A stretch of DNA of 5,787 nt from Nitrososphaerota archaeon (GTDB lineage Archaea; Thermoproteota; Bathyarchaeia; Bathyarchaeales; Bathycorpusculaceae). The notes beneath the pieces are model-generated. The model saw nothing but the letters and a program-made list of their open reading frames with translations. It was not told where the DNA came from and made no database searches. How positions within the stretch are numbered: position 1 is the stretch's first letter; the number at the start of each line of letters is the position of its first letter. Below, piece by piece: positions 1 to 5,625 of the stretch. Where the stretch lies: contig JAITCR010000182.1 in the NCBI GenBank assembly GCA_031282985.1, positions 1-5,787 on the forward strand. Direction: 5' to 3'. A program made the translations under genes and the position numbers.

Positions 1-1407
1 ATGACTATTGGTGGTGTGGATATGAGTGGTGGTTATGTTGTGGTTGAGTTTTATTTTAGGTATGTTGATGGGGTTTCGGCTGTTGATGTGAATGATTCTG
101 CGTTTGCTCTTGTGCTTAAACCGGTTAGTGGTCGATATATGGTTCAGCTTGGTTCAATAGATGGTACATCGTATTATTATGGGTATACAGAAGGTAATGT
201 AGCTCCTGTTATTGATTTGTTGGAATTTACTTTCGGACTGCCTAAAACTACTTTTACGGTGTCTTTTGTTGTGGATGGTGAGGCGTATGATGTTGTGACG
301 GTGGCGAAAGGTGCTGCTGTGGTTGATGTGCCTGCGAATCCGGTGAAGGCTGGTTATACTTTCTCTGGTTGGTTCTTAGGTGATGCTGATGTGGCTTTTG
401 ATTTTGGTACAGTGATTACAGGTGATGTTGTTTTGACTGCAGTGTTTGCTGAAGTTGAGTCTGTTGATGCGTTGCTTAAAAGTCTCTCAATTAGTACAGG
501 ATTTCTCACTCCCACCTTTGTTTCTGGGATCTTTAGTTATACTGCTACGGTTTCGAATGATGTGAATAGTATTGTTGTTACTGCGGTGGCTAATAGTGGT
601 GCGGCAACGGTTTCTGGTGCTGGACACAAGTGTCTTAGTGTTGGTGAGAACTCGTTTAGCATTGTTGTGACTGCTGAGGATGATTCGGTGCAGACTTATA
701 CGGTTGTTGTGACTCGTGAGGCGACTTCTTGGTTTGATGACGATGATGAGGACTTGTACACGGTGACGTATCGTCCTGGTTTACATGGTATGTTTGTTGT
801 TAAGAGTGTTAGTGATCTCTTTTATGGTGATGTAACTCCTATTGCGCCTGTTGTTACGGGTGAGGTTGGTTGGCGTTTTGTTAGGTGGGATCCGGTGCTG
901 TCTGCAACAGTTACGGGTGATGTTATCTATACTGCTCTATGGGAGCAGGTTTCTTTTACTGTGCGTTTTGAAGATTGGGATGGGACACTTTTGAAATCTC
1001 AAGAAGTGCCCTACAGTGGAAGTGCTACTGCTCCAGTTAATCCATCAAGAAATGGTTATACATTCACAGGTTGGGATTGTGCATTCATAAATATTACTGC
1101 AGACATTACAGTTGCAGCACAATATCAAACAACGTCCTCTCCATCTGTTACTGCTGCTCCGTCTCCCTCTCCATCTGTTACTGCTGCTCCGTCTCCCTCT
1201 GCGTCTGCATCTTATAGTCCAGCTCCGTCAGCTTCTGCTTCGCCTTCATTGTCTGTTTCTCCGTCTGGAAATGATGGACGATCTTCTGATGACAGTGATA
1301 ATGGTGATGGGGTTTCTTCGGATGTGTGGTTGTGGGTGGCTGTAGGCATTGTTATTTTTGCAGTAGGAATAATGAGCGTTATATTTGTATTGAAATACAA
1401 AAAATGA
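1..1407 (+). CDS. Repeat-containing surface protein with C-terminal membrane anchor (5' end not confirmed)
   Basis: This 468-codon frame is open from the first base of the window. It has no signal peptide, so the true start probably lies upstream and the protein is likely partial. Residues 1-80 match nothing I recognise. Residues 85-150 form a Listeria-Bacteroides (InlB B-type) repeat with the typical GYTFSGW core at 118-124. Residues 155-240 look like a cadherin-like beta-sandwich domain (start SLSIS, end QTYTVVVTRE). Residues 252-315 are a diverged InlB-like repeat (WRFVRWDP, TGDVIYTALW) and residues 318-376 a further one (NGYTFTGWD). A Ser/Pro/Ala stalk covers 378-423 and an acidic Asp/Ser stretch 424-441. 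One hydrophobic helix spans about 442-464, followed by the basic tail KYKK. This order indicates a protein anchored in the membrane with the repeats outside the cell, perhaps for adhesion or envelope structure; the exact role is unknown. There is no LPXTG motif. Codons are strongly T/G-ending up to about position 960 and become richer in A and C after that. Confidence 0.85.
   Translation: MTIGGVDMSGGYVVVEFYFRYVDGVSAVDVNDSAFALVLKPVSGRYMVQLGSIDGTSYYYGYTEGNVAPVIDLLEFTFGLPKTTFTVSFVVDGEAYDVVTVAKGAAVVDVPANPVKAGYTFSGWFLGDADVAFDFGTVITGDVVLTAVFAEVESVDALLKSLSISTGFLTPTFVSGIFSYTATVSNDVNSIVVTAVANSGAATVSGAGHKCLSVGENSFSIVVTAEDDSVQTYTVVVTREATSWFDDDDEDLYTVTYRPGLHGMFVVKSVSDLFYGDVTPIAPVVTGEVGWRFVRWDPVLSATVTGDVIYTALWEQVSFTVRFEDWDGTLLKSQEVPYSGSATAPVNPSRNGYTFTGWDCAFINITADITVAAQYQTTSSPSVTAAPSPSPSVTAAPSPSASASYSPAPSASASPSLSVSPSGNDGRSSDDSDNGDGVSSDVWLWVAVGIVIFAVGIMSVIFVLKYKK
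1141..1200 (+). repeat. Exact 30-nt tandem duplication in the stalk region
   Basis: Two identical, adjacent 30-nt units (1141-1170 and 1171-1200) lie in frame and each encodes PSVTAAPSPS (residues 381-390 and 391-400). Identity at every base, including third codon positions, points to a recent duplication. Its length is a multiple of three, so copy-number change would lengthen or shorten the Ser/Pro stalk without breaking the frame. Confidence 0.95.
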
Positions 1408-1420
1408 TGCCATACCACAT

Positions 1421-1430
1421 CTATTTTTTT
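1421..1430 (+). terminator. Candidate poly-T terminator after the surface protein gene
   Basis: An uninterrupted run of seven T residues (1424-1430) begins 17 nt after the stop codon, with no strong hairpin directly before it. Short T runs without a hairpin are enough for intrinsic termination in many archaea, and a bacterial terminator would normally need a stem here. The call is therefore conditional on the archaeal reading. Confidence 0.4.
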
Positions 1431-1463
1431 GGTAACATGCACCTTTAAGTAAACAATAGACTT

Positions 1464-1519
1464 CTTGTAAAACTCGTTTATCTAAGCTTTTTCTATGGAA
1501 AACGTCTTTTTGTCCTGAC
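1464..1519 (+). repeat. Palindromic intergenic repeat, copy 1
   Basis: This segment shares its architecture with the segment at 3786-3837. Both begin with ctt.taaaac, then a palindrome of the AAAC-NN-GTTT type (here 1470-1479), then after a short gap a second palindrome (AAGCTT, 1484-1489), then a conserved tail tatg.aaaa..ctttttg.cctg. Over the tail (1494-1517) it matches 20 of 24 aligned columns with the copy at 3815-3837. Over 1490-1519 it matches the inverted copy at 5443-5471 in 26 of 30 columns. It could act as an RNA hairpin, an end of transcription, or a target site for the IS110-family element; none of these is shown. Confidence 0.65.
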
Positions 1520-1695
1520 CAGTATTAACGACCAAAAAACCAATATTTTAAAGAAAAACCACCCAAAACCACTACAAAAATTTAGTCTACACAACAGCAA
1601 TACCCAAACTCAAAAGTAAACAACAAACTTCTTTTTCTTTTCTTCTTTTTTCATGTATCTATAACAAACATGTATGTTGTTGCGTAGTCCAAAAA

Positions 1696-1705
1696 TTAAT
1701 AAATA
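1696..1705 (+). promoter_or_regulatory. TATA-like box for glmS (archaeal type)
   Basis: The decamer ttaataaata, preceded by a run of five A that could serve as a BRE, lies about 50 nt before the glmS start codon. With the usual archaeal spacing of about 25-27 nt from the TATA centre, transcription would begin near 1725-1730 and leave a short leader that includes the ribosome binding site. In AT-rich DNA such boxes also occur by chance, so this is a candidate only. Confidence 0.4.
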
Positions 1706-1738
1706 CGCTTTTCTCTAGGTTGTCGTTAAATGGATATT

Positions 1739-1746
1739 GAAGGAAA
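1739..1746 (+). promoter_or_regulatory. Ribosome binding site that fixes the glmS start
   Basis: The purine-rich gaaggaaa lies 7 nt before the ATG at 1754. A further in-frame ATG at 1730 lies upstream of this site and would add eight residues ahead of the catalytic cysteine. The site therefore supports 1754 and not 1730 as the start. Confidence 0.75.
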
Positions 1747-1753
1747 CAAAAAT

Positions 1754-3589
1754 ATGTGTGGAATATTTGGTTGTTTTCTAAAAAACGAAAAAGCTGCTCC
1801 AGTTATTCACTCATCGTTAAAACGGTTAGAATACCGAGGGTATGACTCAGTTGGTATAGCTACTCTTTTTGATGGCGCAGTTTTTCTAAAAAAAGGTCAA
1901 GGAAATATTGATGAAGTACACAAATCTCTTGACTTAGATGACCTGCCTGGAAATATTGGAATTGGTCATACACGTTGGGCGACGCATGGTGCGCCGTTAC
2001 AGGTAAATTCTCATCCTCATTCTGACTGCACTGGCAAGATAGCTGTCGTACACAATGGCATTATTGAAAATTTTAACGATTTAAAACTTGAACTTCAAAA
2101 CCTTGGACATACGTTTGTTTCTAAAACAGACACCGAAGTTATATCACATTTAATTGAAGAGGTTATGAAGAGTAAACCTTCTTTTTCTTTTGCGGATGCT
2201 GTTCAAGAAGCTACAAAGCGTCTTGAAGGCTCTTTTGCTATAGCTGCTATCTCTTCACATGAGCCTGACAAAATCATCTGCGCAAGAAATGAAAGTCCCC
2301 TTGTTTTAGGAATTAACGACAACACTGGAGATGTTTATTGTGCGTCAGATATTACTGCATTTTTACTCTTAACAAATAGGGTTGTTATAATAAATAATGG
2401 CGAACTTGTTGTTTTAACTGCTGAGGGCTATTTGATAAAAAAAATTCGAGACAACAGTTTAATTGAACGCGTTCCTGAGATATTCCAATGGACAGCTGAG
2501 ATGGCAGTTAAACAAGGGTATCCACATTTTATGATAAAAGAAATACATGAACAACCCGAAGTTCTACGTAACACTTTACGTCTACAAGATCACTATTTAG
2601 ATTTAATGTCAACATTTCTTGACCGTGCAACTGAAATATTTCTTGTAGCATGCGGAACAAGCTATCACGCCTGCTTAGCAGCATCATACATGTTTTCAAA
2701 AATAGCATTCTTACCCACCTATCCTGTATACGCATCAGAATTCATTGAACAGTATGGCAAATCAGTAAATATCGATAGCACAATTTTAGCTGTAAGCCAA
2801 TCAGGCGAAACAGCAGACACAATTGCTGCAGTAACATGCGCACAACAACGAGCTGCAACAATTCTAAGCTTAACTAACGCTATAGGTTCAACATTAACTC
2901 GCATTTCACGAGTCTACATAGGTACACAAGCAGGACCAGAAATCGGTGTTGCTGCAACAAAAACATTCATCTCACAACTCTCCGTACTCGCACAATTAGC
3001 CCTACGTTTAGCCAAAAAACGAGGTAAAGTATCACAAGACGAAATAGACACGACAGAAGAACAACTTGATAAACTACCCGAAATCGTAAACTCAATTGTA
3101 AAAACACAAGAAGATAAAGCTAAACAAATCGCACACAAATACGCTAAATCAAACATATTCTTCTTCCTTGGCCGGGGCATAAGCACAGCTACAGCATTTG
3201 AAGGACGACTAAAACTTATGGAAATAGCCTACATCCCCTCCCTCGCATTCCCCGCAGGCGAAAGCAAACACGGACCAATAAGCCTAATAGAACACGGAAT
3301 ACCCGTAGTGTTTGTCTGCCAAAAAGATGACACATACAAAACCGCAATAAGCAACATTATAGAAATGAAAACACGTGGCGCAAAAATACTTGCTATAATA
3401 GAAGAAGACGACGACGAAGTTAAAGCATTAGCTGACGATTACCTTGAAGTTCCAAAAAACATACCCGGAGTCCTCTCCCCCATACCATTCACTATACCCT
3501 TACAACTTTTAGCATATTACATGGCATTAGAACACAACTGCAACCCTGACATGCCTCGCAACTTAGCAAAATCCGTTACAGTAAAATAA
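1754..3589 (+). CDS. glmS: Glutamine--fructose-6-phosphate aminotransferase (isomerizing), GlmS
   Basis: This enzyme converts fructose-6-phosphate and glutamine to glucosamine-6-phosphate and glutamate, the first step toward UDP-GlcNAc, in the cytosol. The 611-aa length is close to that of E. coli GlmS (609). The start at 1754 gives MCGIFG; after Met removal Cys2 becomes the N-terminal nucleophile of the class II glutaminase domain (about 2-215). RWATHG (74-79), HNG (100-102) and TDTE (125-128) are the expected glutaminase motifs. The first sugar isomerase domain (about 290-420) carries CGTS (300-303), SQSGET (348-353) and VAATKT (399-404). The second (about 460-600) carries K487, E490 and H506 (in ESKHG), matching the E. 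coli isomerase catalytic residues, and the C-terminal tail LAKSVTVK includes the conserved Lys606. No key residue is missing, so the gene looks functional. Codons drift from T-rich at the 5' end to A/C-ending with few G in the 3' half. No partner gene of amino-sugar metabolism lies in the window. Confidence 0.97.
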   Translation: MCGIFGCFLKNEKAAPVIHSSLKRLEYRGYDSVGIATLFDGAVFLKKGQGNIDEVHKSLDLDDLPGNIGIGHTRWATHGAPLQVNSHPHSDCTGKIAVVHNGIIENFNDLKLELQNLGHTFVSKTDTEVISHLIEEVMKSKPSFSFADAVQEATKRLEGSFAIAAISSHEPDKIICARNESPLVLGINDNTGDVYCASDITAFLLLTNRVVIINNGELVVLTAEGYLIKKIRDNSLIERVPEIFQWTAEMAVKQGYPHFMIKEIHEQPEVLRNTLRLQDHYLDLMSTFLDRATEIFLVACGTSYHACLAASYMFSKIAFLPTYPVYASEFIEQYGKSVNIDSTILAVSQSGETADTIAAVTCAQQRAATILSLTNAIGSTLTRISRVYIGTQAGPEIGVAATKTFISQLSVLAQLALRLAKKRGKVSQDEIDTTEEQLDKLPEIVNSIVKTQEDKAKQIAHKYAKSNIFFFLGRGISTATAFEGRLKLMEIAYIPSLAFPAGESKHGPISLIEHGIPVVFVCQKDDTYKTAISNIIEMKTRGAKILAIIEEDDDEVKALADDYLEVPKNIPGVLSPIPFTIPLQLLAYYMALEHNCNPDMPRNLAKSVTVK

Positions 3590-3785
3590 ACAACAAATAC
3601 TCCTCTTTAACTACCCTGCAATACTACAACCAAGCAACAAATACTTCTCAAAAAACAAAAACACATAAAAACACACAAAACCCAAACACAACATTACAAA
3701 ACAACACCCACAAAAGAATATAAACCATAATTCAACATTCACAAAATTCAACACAACGTAACACACCAAACACGTTCAAAAAATG
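3590..3785. other. Gene-free A/C-rich, G-depleted stretch after glmS
   Basis: No coding region or RNA gene is supported here. The three 60-nt rows from 3601 to 3780 contain only five G residues on the + strand, while A and C dominate in short runs such as aaacac and caaca. There is no T run or clear hairpin near the glmS stop, so no terminator can be assigned. The composition mirrors the G/T-rich stretch at 5254-5400 on the far side of the IS110 element. Confidence 0.7.
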
Positions 3786-3837
3786 CTTATAAAACGAGTT
3801 TTCATTGAAGCGCTTATGTAAAAGCCTTTTTGCCCTG
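3786..3837 (+). repeat. Palindromic intergenic repeat, copy 2, at the left edge of the IS110-family element
   Basis: This copy contains a perfect AAAAC-GA-GTTTT palindrome (3791-3802), a perfect AAGCGCTT palindrome (3808-3815) and the tail tatgtaaaagccttttt with gccctg (3815-3837). The tail is the reverse complement of 5445-5467 with one mismatch in 23. Similarity to copy 1 (1464-1519) stops right after the cctg at 3837, which makes 3837/3838 a natural candidate for the left end of the inserted element. Confidence 0.75.
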
Positions 3838-3881
3838 TTTAACTTTCTTTAGTTTTGGAGTGTGTTGGAAGAAAACGCCGA

Positions 3882-3890
3882 TTTATATAT
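3882..3890 (+). promoter_or_regulatory. TATA-like box within the IS110 left end
   Basis: The sequence tttatatat is a good match to an archaeal TATA box. At normal spacing it would start transcription around 3912-3917, so one transcript could cover the candidate bridge RNA and run on into the transposase gene. Being an A/T-only motif in AT-rich DNA it is only suggestive. Confidence 0.4.
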
Positions 3891-4022
3891 GGGGCCTGTA
3901 AACCTCGACAAAAAATGTGGTGCGTGATCTTCTGGCGAATAGATGGCTGGGACTTGATCTCGTATAGAAATATGCTTCTAAAAGCCAAAAAGAACACTTT
4001 TCCAACATCTCCAACAAACAAA

Positions 4023-4028
4023 AGGAGA
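4023..4028 (+). promoter_or_regulatory. Shine-Dalgarno site of the IS110-family transposase
   Basis: The motif aggaga lies 8 nt before the ATG at 4037 and is a strong ribosome binding site. It supports that start, which also begins the family's expected N-terminus leading into VCGVDVHRD. Confidence 0.75.
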
Positions 4029-4036
4029 AAAAGTCT

Positions 4037-5253
4037 ATGACAAAAAAAGTTTGTGGCGTAGACGTACACAGAGACCTCCTTGTAGCAACCATACTTGACA
4101 CACAAACACAAACCAAACAAACAATGCGCTACAGAAACAGTCTTGACAACATAGACCAACTAGTAAACTGGCTAAAACAACAAAACTGCAATCAAGCCGT
4201 AATGGAGTCAACCAGCATATACTGGATACCATTATACGACGCGTTAGAAACAGCAAAATTCCAAGTAACACTTGCTAACGCTTACCAAGTAAAAGCAATA
4301 CTGGGACGAAAAACCGACTAGTCCGACTCAGAATGGCTAGCACACCTACTACAAGCAGGTTTAATCAAACAAAGCTATGTACCACCAAAACAGTTACGTG
4401 ATCTACGGGAGTTAACACGTCTACAGCAAAATGCGTACAGGCTAGAACCCAAAACAAAAACAGAGTACAAAAAGTACTAAACCGCGTCAACATACGACTG
4501 CGCACAGTGTTAAGCGACATCTTTGGTAAAGCAGGCACAGAACTTGTAGAAGGCTTAATGGCAGGCAAACCCGTTAAAGTAATTCTGAAAACTACTGAAA
4601 ACAAACAACTACACGCCTTAAGTGAAGAGATAGAAGCTGTTGCACAAGGCTCGTTAAGTGAGAACGACGTTTTTGTGCTTGAACAGTTAATACGGGCTAT
4701 CAAAAACTTGGATGAGCAGATAAAACAGATAGACAAACGCATTGCAACACTTACCGATAAACGTGTTATGGATGTTTTATGTTCTGTGCCGGGTGTTGGT
4801 GTATTGGTTGGCGCGACTATTTCTGCTGAACTGGGTGATCCAACAAGGTATGGTAATTGTAAGCAGGTGGTTTCTTGGTGTGGGTTTGCTCCGTCGGTGC
4901 ATCAGTCGGCTGGTGTTACGGTACTTGGTCATATTACCAAGCGTGGTTCTAGGGTGCTTAGGTGGATTATGGTTGAGGTGGCTCATGCGGCTGTTAGAAC
5001 AAATGGTAGGTTTAGGGGGATGTTTAATCGTATTTCAGTTAAGAGAGGTTGAAAAGTGGCGTATGTTGCTGTTGCTCGTAAGATTTTGACTATTGTTTGG
5101 CATTTGTTTTGTAATGGTGCGAAGTATGTTGAGGATGGTTTTTCTAAAAAGTTTGTTGTTCGAGTGCGAACTGGTGGTGGTGTTTTGCCTGTTTCGTTGG
5201 ATGCTTTGGCTGAGGTTTTAAGAACTGCTGGTTTTGTTGTCTTTAAGGGTTAA
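4037..5253 (+). pseudogene. IS110-family transposase, inactivated by two stop codons and one frameshift
   Basis: Intact members cut and rejoin DNA as a guide-RNA-directed recombinase. The reading frame starts with VCGVDVHRD (D9) and VMEST (E57), and continues to KTD (D94). A TAG follows at 4319-4321 (codon 95), and the homology goes on in the same frame as SDSEWLAHLLQAGL, with the fourth acidic residue D97 lying beyond the stop. Near 4428-4431 one A appears lost from an A run: restoring it changes the frame so that QQ is followed by KCVQARTQNKNRVQKVL, as expected for the family. A helical linker leads to the Transposase_20 domain (VPGVG, WCGFAPS, HQSAG with the likely catalytic Ser at 4906-4908, GHITKRGSRVLRW). 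A TGA at 5050-5052 then interrupts before KVAYVAVARKIL. Adding one base to the 1217 nt gives exactly 406 codons including the terminal TAA, so one deletion explains the frame. As read, the gene cannot give a full product. Codons switch from A/C-rich to G/T-rich around 4700. Confidence 0.93.
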
Positions 5254-5442
5254 CGTGCGAGTTATGTAGTGGTGTTGCTATGGTGGTTGTGTTAGGGTAT
5301 ATGTTGTTTGTTGTGTGTTTGAGTGTTTGTTTTTTGCAAAAGTTGTTGTTTAGGTTCTGTAAAAGATAGTTTTGTTGGTTGTGGTTGGAGTAAAATTGGG
5401 TTAAAAAATCGGGAAAAATAAAAAAATTTACAATCGCACCTT
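5254..5442. other. G/T-rich non-coding right flank of the IS110-family element
   Basis: No gene is supported here. Up to about 5400 the + strand is dominated by G and T, with many gttg and tgtt words; from 5400 it becomes A-rich, ending in a run of A and a short G/C patch next to the repeat copy. It may include the right end of the element. If the element were IS1111-like, its guide RNA would be expected here, but I see no clear stem-loops. Confidence 0.5.
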
Positions 5443-5471
5443 GTCAGGGCAAAAAGGCTTTTGCATAGAAA
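5443..5471 (-). repeat. Palindromic intergenic repeat, copy 3 (inverted), at the right edge of the IS110-family element
   Basis: Read on the minus strand, 5467-5445 matches 3815-3837 at 22 of 23 positions. Over 5443-5471 it matches the reverse complement of 1490-1519 in 26 of 30 aligned columns (shared GTCAGG, CAAAAAG and CATAGAAA). The similarity fades beyond 5471, so this copy lacks the two palindromes seen in the others. Confidence 0.75.
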
Positions 5472-5625
5472 TATAAAAATCTGTAGTATGTATTCAGCTC
5501 TTGACTTTACAGCAGCGTGTTGGGGTTTCTGACTTTTGTTTAACTGATTTAACCGCTATAGGCAGCCTCCGAAAACCTCTTAACTAGCGGGATATTATGT
5601 ACAGTAAAGGTAAGTAGGGAATTGT
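5472..5625. promoter_or_regulatory. Leader of the second transposase, with a 6-bp inverted repeat
   Basis: No gene is visible in this 154-nt stretch. CCGCTA (5553-5558) and TAGCGG (5585-5590) could pair as a 6-bp stem with a 26-nt loop. The left terminal repeat of the second insertion sequence probably lies somewhere here, but it cannot be located without the right end. A weak purine site (ggga, 5617-5620) precedes the next ATG by 5 nt. Confidence 0.35.

Larger units (their letters stand above)
1408..1753. other. Spacer between the surface protein gene and glmS
   Basis: This 346-nt stretch contains no gene that I can support. In order it holds a T7 run just after the stop codon, a palindrome-rich repeat copy (1464-1519), an A/C-rich tract (about 1520-1625), a pyrimidine tract (about 1629-1651), a TATA-like box (1696-1705) and the glmS ribosome binding site. 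The heptamer catgtat occurs twice (1652-1658 and 1669-1675), which could be an operator but may be chance. I see no sign of a glmS ribozyme. Confidence 0.7.
3838..4036 (+). ncRNA. Candidate bridge RNA region upstream of the IS110-family transposase
   Basis: IS110-subgroup elements are known to encode a structured bridge RNA in the non-coding left end just upstream of the transposase; its two loops pair with target and donor DNA. This region is in that position, is about the right length and has no credible ORF. Visible pairing elements are GGGG 3891-3894 with CCTC 3903-3906 (one G-U pair), TAGAA 3965-3969 with TTCTA 3976-3980 (6-nt loop), and AAAAG 3980-3984 with CTTTT 3997-4001, which competes with the previous stem for one base. 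The hexamer tgatct occurs twice (3925-3930 and 3955-3960). A TATA-like box at 3882-3890 could start the RNA near 3915. I could not work out a full fold or match guide loops to DNA, so the function is inferred from position. Confidence 0.45.
3838..5444 (+). mobile_element. IS110-family insertion sequence, decayed; ends approximate
   Basis: The element is recognised from its transposase (4037-5253), which has the DEDD RuvC-like N-terminal domain and the Transposase_20 C-terminal domain typical of IS110. Members of this family usually lack terminal inverted repeats and make no clear target duplication, so the ends cannot be fixed from the sequence alone. I place them just inside the inverted repeat copies at 3786-3837 and 5443-5471. 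This leaves about 200 nt of non-coding DNA before the gene and about 190 nt after it. The long left flank fits the IS110 subgroup, where the guide RNA lies upstream of the gene; the IS1111 subgroup has it downstream. The true end could lie some tens of bases away on either side. Confidence 0.7.

Noticed and set aside
1652..1675. Paired catgtat heptamers before glmS as an operator
   Set aside because: The two copies are direct, short and A/T-rich, with no known regulator to match them. I mention them only as part of the spacer.
1408..1753. A glmS ribozyme upstream of glmS
   Set aside because: The leader is A/C- and T-rich, without the conserved GC-containing pseudoknot core of that ribozyme. 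The family is known mainly from Firmicutes.
3855..4040. A 61-codon + strand ORF and overlapping minus-strand ORFs (3839-4271) ahead of the transposase
   Set aside because: They resemble no protein family, are rich in rare residue patterns and overlap the structured leader and the real transposase frame. They are chance frames.
4420..4440. Programmed frameshifting in the IS110 gene
   Set aside because: There is no canonical X XXY YYZ slippery heptamer, IS110 transposases are normally one uninterrupted frame, and two premature stops show the gene is decaying.
5056..5253. A separate small gene after the transposase
   Set aside because: It is in the same frame as the upstream transposase segment and continues its C-terminus (VAYVAVARKIL), separated only by the TGA at 5050-5052.
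3836..5545. The 9-nt direct repeat tgtttaact at 3836-3844 and 5537-5545 as a target duplication or core repeat of the IS110 element
   Set aside because: Nine A/T-rich bases can recur by chance over this length, IS110 elements usually make no such duplication, and it would place the right end beyond the repeat copy at 5443-5471.
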